Below are positions 17,341-26,725 of a DNA stretch of 64,000 nt, piece after piece. The translations under genes and the position numbers were made by a program. Under the pieces are notes generated by a model that was not told where the DNA came from, ran no database searches, and was given only the letters and a program-made list of their open reading frames with translations. The number at the start of each line of letters is the position of its first letter. The stretch's first letter is position 1. Origin of the DNA: Hyphomicrobiales bacterium. Its GTDB lineage: Bacteria > Pseudomonadota > Alphaproteobacteria > Rhizobiales > Rhizobiaceae. The stretch covers positions 186,001 to 250,000 of the forward strand of contig UCGV01000026.1 in assembly GCA_900471925.1 (NCBI GenBank). Reading direction: 5' to 3'.

Positions 17341-17763
17341 ATGGATCATTCAGAACCCCGCACGGCACTCACGGCAGGCGTCGATCATATCGGCCTGACG
17401 GTTGCCGACCTCAGTAAATCGCTCGCCTTCTTCATCGATTGCCTCGGCTGGACCAAGTTCGGCGAAAAGCCCGACTATCCCGCCGCCTTTGTGACCGATG
17501 GCACAACGAGGCTCACCCTCTGGCAGGTCAGCGACCCCTCCTCCTTCGCCGATTTCGACCGCCACAACAATGTCGGCCTGCACCACCTGGCGCTCAAGGC
17601 CCGCTCGCAGGAAGACCTCGACACGCTCTTTGCCCGCGTGCGCGAATGGCCTGATATCACGGTGGAATTCTCGCCTGAATTTTCCGGCCCCGGCCCCAAG
17701 GTCCACTGCATGATCCGCGAACCCGGCGGCTGCCGCGTGGAGTTCGCCTGGGATCCGCGCTGA
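17341..17763 (+). CDS. VOC family protein
   Basis: Start chosen at 17341 (MDHSEPRTAL), just after AAGAGA; an in-frame start 60 bases earlier adds a hydrophobic stretch not typical of the family. The 140-residue protein shows VDHIGLTVADLSKSLAFF, a middle HHLALKA with a metal-ligand-type histidine, and REPGGCRVEFAW at the end. These fit a glyoxalase-like dioxygenase/lyase fold. The gene stands alone. Confidence 0.8.
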   Translation: MDHSEPRTALTAGVDHIGLTVADLSKSLAFFIDCLGWTKFGEKPDYPAAFVTDGTTRLTLWQVSDPSSFADFDRHNNVGLHHLALKARSQEDLDTLFARVREWPDITVEFSPEFSGPGPKVHCMIREPGGCRVEFAWDPR

Positions 17764-18108
17764 AGCGCTTGGCCTCAGTTTTTCGCAGCTATCGAGTGCA
17801 TGAAGGCGGAGGAGACGCCGCACGAACAGTCACGCAAATCGAGTTTTGAACTTTCGCTCTCCGCTCGCCAGGGCGGAGAGACATATCCATTTGATTCGTC
17901 TATAATTTCGTGAAATTCCCGCAAATGAAACCGTGTCGAGGCTAGCAAGATACAGCGTGCGGCGCAGCGGATCACCCCAAATATTGCAGCACGATGTGCT
18001 GCGGGAGCAACAGTTTTCGTTAAATCTGTGATTGCCGTATTTGTGATCGAACGTCACAATCATCCATCAACTGATTTTTAAGAATCGATATTTCGACGCG
18101 ATAAATCG
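17764..18108. other. Upstream region of autotransporter gene
   Basis: This 345-base stretch is more AT-rich than its surroundings and has no gene. It holds a perfect 8-bp hairpin CTCTCCGC/GCGGAGAG (17857-17880). It also holds TGTGA-N7-TCACA (18042-18058), a CRP/FNR-like inverted repeat with one base more than the usual spacer, and another TGTGATTG lies 16 bases upstream of it. These may control the adhesin gene. Confidence 0.4.
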
Positions 18109-21100
18109 ATGGGCATTTATTCGGGGCATTTCATGACGCGTTCTGTTTCTATGCGGCATACGGCTGGTCAATGGCTGGCGATACATATTCGTGCCTTATT
18201 GGCACTGGCGGCCGTGCTGTTTGTCTTCGCCGATACAACGGCAGCCCTTGCCGCATGCATACCTACGCCGGGCTTGATTACCTTCACGGCAACCGGGCAA
18301 ACCTCCGGCTCGATTGATATCACGGGATGCGACCTCAACGGGGTCGGGCTATACAAGGTACAGAACGAGAATTCGGCCGACGACGCCGTTGGCGTTGACC
18401 GTCAGGGCGACACCTACAACACGTTTGACACGGGCAAGGCCAGATATCTTGCCGCCTGGGACAATCTCGCTGCTACCTATAGGTTCAAGCTCCTGTCGAT
18501 CGACAGCGGCGTAACCTCCACAACGGATACGATCAGCCTTTGGACGCCGACAAACAGTCCGGCAGCAGACCTTGAGGTTCGCATTACGGTCACTTTGCCT
18601 CAATCTCTGCCCACCGTATCATCACTCAGCCCGACATCAGGCCCAACCAGCGGCGGCACGACGGTGACGATCACCGGTACCGGCTTTTCCACCGCACCCG
18701 GCACGGGTGCGGTCAAGTTCGGCGGGACCTCTGCCGACTACGACATAATCAGCGATACGCAGATCACCGCGACCGCACCTGCCGGGGCCGCCGGAACGGT
18801 TGATATCACCGTGACGACGCCGGGCGGCACCAGCACCACCACGGCTGGCGATCAGTTCACCTATGTAGCCCTACCAACTTTGTCAAGTGTCAGCCCGAAC
18901 ACGGGGCCGACGGCAGGCGGCACGTCGGTGACGCTGACGGGCACGAATTTCACCGGCGGCACGACCTCGGTCTCTTTCGGCGGAACCTCCGGAACGATAA
19001 CAGCCAATACCGGAACCTCGCTCACCGTCACCGCACCTGCCCATGCGGCGGGAACGGTTGATATCACCGTAACGACGCCGGGCGGCACCAGCACCACATC
19101 GGCCAACGACCGCTACACCTATATCGCAGCACCGACCATCTCCGGCATCACCCCGAACACAGGCCCGACGGCGGGCGGAACGTCGGTGACGCTGACGGGC
19201 ACCAACTTTACCAACACGACATCGGTCACCTTCGGCGGTACAGCTGCAACCGGGGTGACATTCAACAGCACGACCTCGCTCACCGTCATAGCGCCGGTCC
19301 ATGCAGCAGGTGCCGTCGATGTCGTCGCCACCACGCCGGGCGGCACCGCGACGAGTTTGGGCGGCTTCACGTATGCCGCGCCTCCCGTTGCGTCTTCCTT
19401 CACGGCAACTGCAATAGCCTATGGATCAGGAGCGAGTTCTATTTCGCTGACCGGTCACGCCACGAATAGCCCGACCATCTACAACGTGGGATCGGCGACG
19501 ACCGCACAGGGCGGCATGGTCAGCGTCAACAATTCCGGTGTCGCCAGTTACACGCCGCCGATCGGCTTTCGTGGCAATGACGCCTTCACGTTCACCGCAA
19601 CCAATGCTGGCGGCACATCCTCACCCGCCACGGTGACGGTTCCGGTCTTGAATCCGGTCATTTCGATAACAACGACCCTGCCCCAGGGGACCGCTGTTCA
19701 AGCTTACAGCCAAAACTTGACTGCAAGTGGCGGGAAGGCGCCCTACACGTTTTCGACAACACTCGCGAGCGGCTCTTTGCCCGCGGGTCTCACGCTCGGC
19801 AGCAGCGGGGTAATATCAGGTACTCCGACCGCAGCCGGAGACTTCACTTTTACCGTCACCGGTACCGACAGTAGCACAGGGACCGGCCCGGCCACTTTCA
19901 CCAGTTCAATCATCTCGCTGCACATCAACGCCCCGGGCATTTCAATCAGTCCGACAACGCTTCCGGCACCTGTTATCAACACGGCCTATACACCGGTAAC
20001 CTTTTCGGCGACCGGCGGGAGCGGAGGTTACACGTTCAGCCTCGACTCCGGCACGTTGCCGGCCGGGATGACGCTTACCGGCGACACGCTGTCGGGTACG
20101 GCGACGGCGGCTGGCAACTTCAGCTTCACGATCAAGGCGGTGGACGGCCTTAGCTTCATCGGCACTCAGTCTTACAGCTTCACAGTTGATGCCTTGACCG
20201 CTCCCACAGCCAACCCGGTCTCTGCGACATTTGCCGCCAATTCCTCAGCCAATCCCGTAACGCTTGATATTACCGGCGCGGCAGCCGACACCGTTGCGGT
20301 CGATACGCAGGCCGTCCACGGAACCGCGACTGCTTCGGGCACATCGATCACTTACACACCGACGCCGGGTTATTCCGGCTCCGACAGTTTCACCTACACG
20401 GCGAACAATGGCGGCGGCACATCCACGCCGGCGACAGTCTCTGTCACTGTCTCTGCTCCGACACTGGCGCTGTCTCCGGTCTCGGGGTCGCTGACGGCAG
20501 GCGTCGTCGGCGTGGCCTATGCCACCCAGACCCTGACGGCCGCCGACGGCACCGCGCCCTATAGCTATGCCGTGACATCAGGCTCGCTTCCGGCCGGACT
20601 GACGCTTGATGCTGACGGAACTCTGTCGGGAACGCCGACCGCCAGCGGTCCGTCCTCCTTCACCGTCACCGCCACCGACGACCTCGGCGCGACCGGTTCG
20701 GCTAACTATACGCTTGCCGTGACGACATCCGCAGCCTTCGTGTTCACCCCATCGGGCGGCGCCTTGACCCAGGCCATGGTCGGCGAGGACTACAGCCAGT
20801 CGATCAGCGCCAGGGGCGGTAGCGGCGCACTGATCTACAGCCTTGCATCGGGAGCGCTGCCTGCGGGCATGACCCTCAACATCTCGACTGGTGAATTGAC
20901 TGGCCCATTGGCGGACAATGCGGACGCGAGGGACTATGCCTTCTCGATCGAGGTCCGTGACGGCAATGGCTCCACGGGCACGGCAAGCTATACCCTGACC
21001 GTCAAGCCGCGTGCCGTGACCGTCACCGACAAGGTGATCAACATCACCCCCGGCTCGACCCCGGCCGATGTTTATCTGAACCGCGGCGCGACGGGCGGCC

Positions 21101-22317
21101 CGTTCGTTTCGGCCGAAACGACCTTTGTCGAGCCGGCCAATGCCGGGAAGGCCACGATCATTCAGGGTGAGCTCGCCCAATCCGGCCCGGTCACGACGCC
21201 GGTCGGCTGGTACCTCCACTTCACGCCCAATCCGCATTATTCCGGTCAGGCGCGTGTCGGCTTCCGGCTGACCAGCAGTCTTGGGATATCCAACACCGGC
21301 ACGGTCACCTACGCCATGATCGCCGATGCCGCGCAGGTGGCTTCAGACGTCGATCAGCTGGTGCATGACTTCGTGCGCGCCCGCCAGAACCTGATCGCCT
21401 CGGCCATCAAGGTGCCCGGCCTGCTCGAGCGTCGCCAGATGCAGCAGGCGACCAGTGCGGTCACCGGCCGGATGATGCCGTCCGAAAACGGCATGACTGT
21501 CAATTTCTCCACCAGCCTTGCGCAGGTGGAATCCGCCAGAGACGGCGGTGGCGGTGCCTCCGGAGGTTACGCCTCGCCCTTCAATATCTGGATCGACGGC
21601 GCGTTACTTGCCCATAACGACAAAGACGTCAACGGCGGCAAGTGGGGCAGCTTCGCCATGGTCAACATGGGAGCGGACTATCTTCTCTCGGACAAGGCGT
21701 TGCTCGGCGTTTCCTTCCACTATGACCGTATGACCGATCCGACCGATACCGATGCCGAACTGACCGGCAACGGCTGGATGGCCGGCCCTTACGCATCCTT
21801 CGAGATCGGCAAGGGCGTGTTCTGGAACACAAGCCTGCTTTATGGCGGATCGAACAACAAGATCGACACCGATTTCTGGGACGGCTCTTTCGATACGACG
21901 CGCTGGATGGTCGATACGTCGATCGAAGGACAGTGGAACCTCGATCAGGACACAACCCTGTCTCCCAAGCTCAGAGCCCTCTATTTCTCGGAAAAGGTCG
22001 ATGACTACGCCGTCAAGGACAGCTCCAACGACACGATCGCCATCGACGGTTTCGACGAGGAGCAATTCCGCGTCAGCCTCGGCGCAGAAATCGCGCGCTC
22101 CTTCACGCTCGAAAACGGCTCTCAGCTGACACCTAAGATCGGCGTCACAGCCGGCTATTCCGGCCTCGACGGCAACGGAATATTCGGCTCCATCACTGCC
22201 GGATTCTCGTTGCAGACAGCCAATCTCTGGATCTTCGACGCCGGCCTGCTCTTCGATATCGAAGAGGAAGGCCAGAAATCGGTCGGCGTAAAGGGTGGAG
22301 CGAGCCGGACGTTCTGA
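18109..22317 (+). CDS. Large Ig/IPT-repeat autotransporter (putative adhesin)
   Basis: The 1402-residue protein has a long signal peptide ending near ALAAC (residue 48). Three IPT/TIG domains follow at about 166-420 (TSGPTSGGTTVTITGTGF and two near-identical copies with NTGPTAGGTSVTLTGTNF). Next come alternating cadherin-like (FTFTATNAGG, FTYTANNGGG) and putative-Ig domains (SLPAGLTL, TLPAGMTL, ALPAGMTL) to about residue 965. An autotransporter beta-barrel fills the last 270 residues and ends in aromatic Phe. It should be displayed on the outer membrane as an adhesin or matrix protein. An ATG at 18133 with a weak CGGGG site is an equally possible start. It stands alone. Confidence 0.85.
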   Translation: MGIYSGHFMTRSVSMRHTAGQWLAIHIRALLALAAVLFVFADTTAALAACIPTPGLITFTATGQTSGSIDITGCDLNGVGLYKVQNENSADDAVGVDRQGDTYNTFDTGKARYLAAWDNLAATYRFKLLSIDSGVTSTTDTISLWTPTNSPAADLEVRITVTLPQSLPTVSSLSPTSGPTSGGTTVTITGTGFSTAPGTGAVKFGGTSADYDIISDTQITATAPAGAAGTVDITVTTPGGTSTTTAGDQFTYVALPTLSSVSPNTGPTAGGTSVTLTGTNFTGGTTSVSFGGTSGTITANTGTSLTVTAPAHAAGTVDITVTTPGGTSTTSANDRYTYIAAPTISGITPNTGPTAGGTSVTLTGTNFTNTTSVTFGGTAATGVTFNSTTSLTVIAPVHAAGAVDVVATTPGGTATSLGGFTYAAPPVASSFTATAIAYGSGASSISLTGHATNSPTIYNVGSATTAQGGMVSVNNSGVASYTPPIGFRGNDAFTFTATNAGGTSSPATVTVPVLNPVISITTTLPQGTAVQAYSQNLTASGGKAPYTFSTTLASGSLPAGLTLGSSGVISGTPTAAGDFTFTVTGTDSSTGTGPATFTSSIISLHINAPGISISPTTLPAPVINTAYTPVTFSATGGSGGYTFSLDSGTLPAGMTLTGDTLSGTATAAGNFSFTIKAVDGLSFIGTQSYSFTVDALTAPTANPVSATFAANSSANPVTLDITGAAADTVAVDTQAVHGTATASGTSITYTPTPGYSGSDSFTYTANNGGGTSTPATVSVTVSAPTLALSPVSGSLTAGVVGVAYATQTLTAADGTAPYSYAVTSGSLPAGLTLDADGTLSGTPTASGPSSFTVTATDDLGATGSANYTLAVTTSAAFVFTPSGGALTQAMVGEDYSQSISARGGSGALIYSLASGALPAGMTLNISTGELTGPLADNADARDYAFSIEVRDGNGSTGTASYTLTVKPRAVTVTDKVINITPGSTPADVYLNRGATGGPFVSAETTFVEPANAGKATIIQGELAQSGPVTTPVGWYLHFTPNPHYSGQARVGFRLTSSLGISNTGTVTYAMIADAAQVASDVDQLVHDFVRARQNLIASAIKVPGLLERRQMQQATSAVTGRMMPSENGMTVNFSTSLAQVESARDGGGGASGGYASPFNIWIDGALLAHNDKDVNGGKWGSFAMVNMGADYLLSDKALLGVSFHYDRMTDPTDTDAELTGNGWMAGPYASFEIGKGVFWNTSLLYGGSNNKIDTDFWDGSFDTTRWMVDTSIEGQWNLDQDTTLSPKLRALYFSEKVDDYAVKDSSNDTIAIDGFDEEQFRVSLGAEIARSFTLENGSQLTPKIGVTAGYSGLDGNGIFGSITAGFSLQTANLWIFDAGLLFDIEEEGQKSVGVKGGASRTF

Positions 22318-22338
22318 TCCGGCTCATCTGTAGCTGCT

Positions 22339-22713
22339 CTAACTGGTCTTCTTAGCGTCGCGGAAGACCAGTTCCAGAAGGATACCGCCCGGCGTGCGCA
22401 CGAAGAGACGGCGCTCGCCGAGTTCGGCAAGATCCATGGTGGAATAGGCGATCCCGTCACCGTCGAGCCTGTTACGGAAGGCCTCGTAGCCCTCCAGCCG
22501 GAAGCCGATATGGTCGATCACCTCTGCCTCCCGGCCGACGGCCCTGCCGCCGCCCGGGATGAGATGCACGACCGGCCCGTCGCCGTTGTAAAGCCAGTAG
22601 CCGGCAAAGCCGAAATCGGGTCGGTAGCCAACCGTCAGGCCCAGCAGATCCTCAAGGAACTGCCGCGTTCCCTCGATATCTGCGGTCCGCAACGTCACAT
22701 GGTCGAGCTGCAT
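22339..22713 (-). CDS. VOC family protein downstream of SDR
   Basis: The 124-residue protein (MQLDHVTLRTADIEGTRQFL) has the VOC pattern with HVTL, DHIGFRLEG and a final RTPGGILLELVF that keeps the metal-ligand-type Glu. A GTG at 22722 overlapping the upstream stop as GTGA is an alternative start three codons earlier. It is cotranscribed with the SDR gene just upstream, so it probably acts on the same or a related small molecule; the reaction is unknown. It converges with the autotransporter gene. Confidence 0.78.
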   Translation of the reverse strand: MQLDHVTLRTADIEGTRQFLEDLLGLTVGYRPDFGFAGYWLYNGDGPVVHLIPGGGRAVGREAEVIDHIGFRLEGYEAFRNRLDGDGIAYSTMDLAELGERRLFVRTPGGILLELVFRDAKKTS

Positions 22714-22718
22714 GGCGA

Positions 22719-23432
22719 TCACCCGATCGCCCCGCCGCCATCGACACGCACCGTCGAGCCTGTCGCAAACGGCGTCACCATCAGGAACAGCACGGCATTG
22801 GCGATATCGGAGGGCTGGCCGACCACCTTTGCCGGCAGCGAGCCAGCGACACGCTCGAACATGGCATTGCGATTGCCCTCTTCCATCTTCGACCAGAGCG
22901 GCGTGTTGATCAGCCCCGGCGAGACGGCATTGACCCTGACCGGTGACAATTCCAGCGCCAGGCCACGGGCCAAGGATTCCAACGCCGCGTTGATGGCGCC
23001 CTGCAGTACCGACGAGGCGGACGGCCGCTCGCTGAGGAACCCGGAGATAAAGGTCAGCGTGCCGCGCTCGGCAAACCGTGCGGCTCTGGCAACGCGGTAA
23101 GCGCCCCAGAACTTGCTGTCCATCGCCTTCGCCGCATCGTCGAGCGCCAGCTTACGCACTGGCCCGCTTGCCGTCTGGGCTGCAGAAATGACGATATGGT
23201 CCCATGCCTCGTGCGAGGCGAAGAAAGCTTCGACGCTGGCATTGTCGCCGGTATCCAGAACTGCCGTCTCCACCTTGCCGTCGATCGACTTCGCAGCCTC
23301 GCTGAGCTTGTCGGCCGAGCGCGAGGCGATCGTTACCTCGGCACCGGCTGCGGCTGCCTGCTGCGCAACGGCAAGGCCGATGCCCGAGCTTCCGCCGACG
23401 ACGAGGACACGTTGCTTGTTCAGGGATGTCAT
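22719..23432 (-). CDS. Atypical short-chain dehydrogenase/reductase
   Basis: The 237-residue protein has the cofactor motif VVGGSSGIGLA, a conserved SAAQTASG in place of NNAG, and VNAVSPGLINTP. At the position of the catalytic YxxxK it reads LQGAIN followed by AALESLARGLALEL, so the usual Tyr and Lys appear replaced by Gln and Asn. Related SDRs with this variation exist and their activity is uncertain. It forms a two-gene unit with a VOC protein and is divergent from a LysR regulator. Confidence 0.8.
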   Translation of the reverse strand: MTSLNKQRVLVVGGSSGIGLAVAQQAAAAGAEVTIASRSADKLSEAAKSIDGKVETAVLDTGDNASVEAFFASHEAWDHIVISAAQTASGPVRKLALDDAAKAMDSKFWGAYRVARAARFAERGTLTFISGFLSERPSASSVLQGAINAALESLARGLALELSPVRVNAVSPGLINTPLWSKMEEGNRNAMFERVAGSLPAKVVGQPSDIANAVLFLMVTPFATGSTVRVDGGGAIG

Positions 23433-23528
23433 TTTCTCTCTCCAGTGTGCGGCGATCCCGCCGGTTTTGATGGGCAGAAACTAGCGCGATCTATCTCTTG
23501 CCGGAATGGATGTTGTCGTAGACTGTCT

Positions 23529-23545
23529 CTTGCGATATCAGCAAG
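23529..23545. promoter_or_regulatory. Candidate LysR operator between lysR and SDR genes
   Basis: CTTGC-GATATCA-GCAAG is a 5-bp inverted repeat with a 7-base centre, ending three bases before the lysR start. The size and position fit a LysR-type autoregulatory site. A further CTTGCCGG at 23497 could be a second half-site. Confidence 0.4.
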
Positions 23546-23548
23546 AAT

Positions 23549-24457
23549 ATGAGCGACAACTTTCTCGACATGCTCGTCTTCGTGCGCGTGGTTCAGGCCG
23601 GCAGCCTTTCGGGTGCCGCGCGCGAGCTGAACTTCTCGCTGACCGTCGTCAGCCGCAAGCTGTCGCGATTGGAGGAGCGGCTCGGCGTGCGCCTCGTCAA
23701 CAGGACGACACGGTCGCTCTCACTCACGGAAGAAGGCGCGCGTTTCTACGAGCGCTGCACGAAGATCCTCACCGAGATCGACGATGCCGAAATCGAGGCG
23801 ACAAGCGGCAGGGATACCGCAAGCGGTCTTCTGAAAGTCACAGCCACCTATGCCTTCGGCCGCCGCTGGCTCGCACCGCTGCTGCAGGAGTTTCAGGAGA
23901 GACATCCCGATCTCACCATCCATCTGGATACCGAAGACGGCGTGGTGAATATCGTCGAGGCCGGCTACGATATCGCCATCCGCTTCGGTGCGCTCTCGGA
24001 TTCCAGCCTGATCGCAAGGCAGATCGCGCCGAACCGTCGCGTCATCTGCGCCTCGCCCGCGTATCTCGATCGCCGCGGCCGCCCCGCCGCGATCGACGAT
24101 CTGCCCGCCCACGATGTCATTGCCTTCGGAGACCCGCCGAACACCCACTGGATTTTCGCGGACGGCCGCAGCGCCAATGTCACATCGAGGCTCACCACCA
24201 ACAATGGCGAGCTTGCCCACCGCTGGGCGCTGTCTGGCGCCGGCCTCGTGCTGAAGTCCATCTGGGACGTGAAGGACGATGTCGACAGCGGCGCCCTTGA
24301 GATCGTCTTGCCGGATGCGAAACTCGCCGCCGCCCCGATCCACGTGGTCTTTCCCCACAGCCGGCTGGCCGCTGCCAAGGTGCGGCTCTGCATCGATTTC
24401 CTGTCACAAAGGCTGCGCAAGGCGTCACCTTCGGAAGTGTCGACGGATCACGGCTGA
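23549..24457 (+). CDS. LysR family transcriptional regulator
   Basis: The 302-residue protein has a winged helix at residues 4-62 (FVRVVQAGSLSGAARELNFS, RTTRSLSLTEEG) and a LysR substrate-binding domain (GYDIAIRFGALSDSSL). It belongs to the large DNA-binding group related to AaeR/DmlR-type regulators. It is divergent from the SDR-VOC pair with 116 bases between starts, so those genes are its probable target and also its own promoter. The effector is unknown. Confidence 0.85.
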   Translation: MSDNFLDMLVFVRVVQAGSLSGAARELNFSLTVVSRKLSRLEERLGVRLVNRTTRSLSLTEEGARFYERCTKILTEIDDAEIEATSGRDTASGLLKVTATYAFGRRWLAPLLQEFQERHPDLTIHLDTEDGVVNIVEAGYDIAIRFGALSDSSLIARQIAPNRRVICASPAYLDRRGRPAAIDDLPAHDVIAFGDPPNTHWIFADGRSANVTSRLTTNNGELAHRWALSGAGLVLKSIWDVKDDVDSGALEIVLPDAKLAAAPIHVVFPHSRLAAAKVRLCIDFLSQRLRKASPSEVSTDHG

Positions 24458-24650
24458 TTTGTCGAAAAAGTGATTTCGTTCCAACAACTTCTGTCTTATG
24501 TGGGCTTGCCTAAATCAGTGAATGCCCATCTTCTGCCCGATTGTTGGTGCTTACTCAGCCAATGCCCCCACAACAGACTGCCCGCACGCGCTGGCCCCAA
24601 GACGGCGCGCACAGAGGCGGTATTTTCCATCAGGTTCCAAGGACACCCGA

Positions 24651-26168
24651 ATGCCACTGAAAACATCTTCCCGCTGGATTGCACCGCTCGCCGGTCTGCT
24701 GGTGTTCTCGGGGAGTGCAATCGCCGTGCGCGCCGAGCCGCTGCCGGCTTCGCCGATTGCGCAGGCCCCCTCCGTGCAGGCTGCCCCCAAGGCCGGCTAT
24801 ACGGTTCCTGCCCGTCGCGCGGCTCATATCGTGCGCCAACAGGCCGATACGCTCTCGACCCTCTTCGATTCAGCCGGCGGCAATCAGGCCAAGGTGCTCA
24901 ACGAAGTGGGCAACCTGCAGATCGCGATGAACAGCGACATCGCCGAAGCGCTGGAAGCCTATTACGGCCAGCCGAAGACGAAGCTGATCTGGGTGGATGG
25001 CAAGGGCGCAACGCAGAAGGCCGCGGCAGCGATCAGCCTGTTGAAACAGGCGGAAGACTGGGGCCTGAGTGCTGGCGACTATGCCGTCGATACCAGTTTC
25101 GAAAAGCTGCCGCAGAATTCGCCTGATCGCGCAAAGGCGCTCGCCGCCTTCGAACTCTCGCTGTCAGACAAGATGCTGATGTTCCTGCAGGACAATTTCC
25201 GCGGCCGCATCGATCCCAACAAGCTCTCCAACTATTACGATTTCAAGCGCAAGCCGGTCGATCTCAAAGCGACGATCGCCCAGCTCGCGAGCACGCCTGA
25301 TCTGATGGTGGTTTTCGACCGCCTGCTGCCGAGCAATCCGAAATTCGCCCAGCTTGCCGCCGAACTGCACTACCTGCGCACCTCGGGCCAGGGTGGTGAC
25401 AGCGCCGCCAATATCAGCAAGGTGATCGTGGCGATGGAGGAAATGCGCTGGCTGCCGCAGGAATTCCCGGAGCGCTACGTCTTCATCAACCAGCCGGCCT
25501 ACATGGCCTATTATTATGAAAACAGCACGCTGACCCTGTCGATGAAGGCCGTGATCGGCCAGCAGGACCACCAGACGAATTTCTTCGACGCCTCGATCAA
25601 GACCGTCGAATTCAACCCCGACTGGGGCGTGCCGCAATCGATCATCCGTAACGAGATGCTGCCGCACCTGAAGCACGACCCCGCCTATCTCGACAAGGAA
25701 GGCTACGTCGTCTCCGTCAAGGGCAAGACCATGCCATCGGCCAAGGTGGACTGGTCGCAGCCGCTCGAAAATATCGGCGTTGTCCAGCCGCCCGGCCCGG
25801 ACAATGCGCTGGGACAGTTGAAGATCCTCTTCCCGAATTCGCATGATATCTACATGCACGACACGCCGGCGCGCGGCAAATTCGCCTCGCAGGACCGCAT
25901 GTTCAGCCACGGCTGCGTGCGCCTGGAAGATCCGAAGGCGATGGCCGCCGCGGTGCTCAAGACTTCGGTCGAATTCGTCGATCAGCAGATCGCCGATGGT
26001 GCCAAGAAGGACATGCCGGTACCGGAGGAAATCCCCGTCTACGTCTCCTATTTCACCGCCTGGCCGACCGATGACGGCGTCATCCACTATTTCGACGACA
26101 TCTATGGCCGCGACGTCCAGACGATGAACGCCATTGCCGCGACGACGGCGAGCCGCACGCATCTCTAG
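24651..26168 (+). CDS. L,D-transpeptidase (YcbB/LdtD type)
   Basis: ATG at 24651 follows AAGGA and gives 505 residues with a signal peptide (PLAGLLVFSGSAIAVRAEP). A scaffold domain similar to YcbB precedes a YkuD catalytic domain at about 280-430, where DIYMHDTPARGKFA is followed by SHGCVRLEDP with the nucleophile Cys422. The enzyme makes 3-3 peptide cross-links or attaches proteins to peptidoglycan in the periplasm. L,D-transpeptidases are important for unipolar growth in Rhizobiales. It stands alone and ends with a short hairpin before the convergent marR gene. Confidence 0.88.
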   Translation: MPLKTSSRWIAPLAGLLVFSGSAIAVRAEPLPASPIAQAPSVQAAPKAGYTVPARRAAHIVRQQADTLSTLFDSAGGNQAKVLNEVGNLQIAMNSDIAEALEAYYGQPKTKLIWVDGKGATQKAAAAISLLKQAEDWGLSAGDYAVDTSFEKLPQNSPDRAKALAAFELSLSDKMLMFLQDNFRGRIDPNKLSNYYDFKRKPVDLKATIAQLASTPDLMVVFDRLLPSNPKFAQLAAELHYLRTSGQGGDSAANISKVIVAMEEMRWLPQEFPERYVFINQPAYMAYYYENSTLTLSMKAVIGQQDHQTNFFDASIKTVEFNPDWGVPQSIIRNEMLPHLKHDPAYLDKEGYVVSVKGKTMPSAKVDWSQPLENIGVVQPPGPDNALGQLKILFPNSHDIYMHDTPARGKFASQDRMFSHGCVRLEDPKAMAAAVLKTSVEFVDQQIADGAKKDMPVPEEIPVYVSYFTAWPTDDGVIHYFDDIYGRDVQTMNAIAATTASRTHL

Positions 26169-26203
26169 ACATATCGATAGCCTTCTGGGCCGCCGATGGC
26201 GGC

Positions 26204-26680
26204 TCAGAAATCCACCGCCGCCGCATCCGCGAATTTGCGCATCAGCCTGACGAGATCATCGATCTCCTCCGGCGCCCAGGACTGGAAGATCACCTGCCCC
26301 ATGCGCTCGCGCGCCCGATCGACCAGATCGGTCATCGCCTTCCCCTCTGGCGTTATCACTGCCTGTTTCACCCGCCTGTCCGTCTTGCCGTCCTGCCGCG
26401 TCACGAGACCGAGGCTTTCGAGCTTGGCGACCTGGCGGCTGACGGTCGTATGGTCGCGCCCGGCGCGATCGGCGAGATCGACAATGCCGATCGGCCCGAG
26501 ACGCTCGATGCCGACAAGCAGCGGAAACAGCGCCCGGTCGAGCGGAATCCCCGCCTCGCGGATCAGCATCTCATCGCGCTGCGGCCGGTTCATCATCGAC
26601 ACAATATCGATCAAGGCGGAATGCAGCTGGCGCAGCTGTTCGTTAATGCGTGTATTTTGCACGGAATTTATTGACGACAT
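26204..26680 (-). CDS. MarR family transcriptional regulator
   Basis: The ATG at 26680 (MSSINSVQ) has AGGAG eight bases upstream, which rules out the longer frame. The 158-residue protein has the MarR winged helix: GIVDLADRAGRDHTTVSRQVAKLESLGLV followed by the wing TDRRVKQAVITPEG. MarR proteins are dimeric repressors released by phenolic or oxidising ligands. It is divergent from an FAD monooxygenase with an inverted repeat in between, so it probably represses that gene and itself. Confidence 0.87.
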   Translation of the reverse strand: MSSINSVQNTRINEQLRQLHSALIDIVSMMNRPQRDEMLIREAGIPLDRALFPLLVGIERLGPIGIVDLADRAGRDHTTVSRQVAKLESLGLVTRQDGKTDRRVKQAVITPEGKAMTDLVDRARERMGQVIFQSWAPEEIDDLVRLMRKFADAAAVDF

Positions 26681-26695
26681 CGATCGCTCCTGATA

Positions 26696-26714
26696 TGCGT
26701 GCATAATACACACA
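26696..26714. promoter_or_regulatory. Candidate MarR operator
   Basis: TGCGTGCATAATACACACA is an inverted repeat whose 9-base arms match at 7 of 9 positions. It lies midway between the divergent starts at 26680 and 26726. A related sequence, TGCGTGTATTTTGCACG, occurs at 26647-26663 inside the first marR codons and could be a second site. Confidence 0.55.
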
Positions 26715-26725
26715 TTGGAGCTGCC

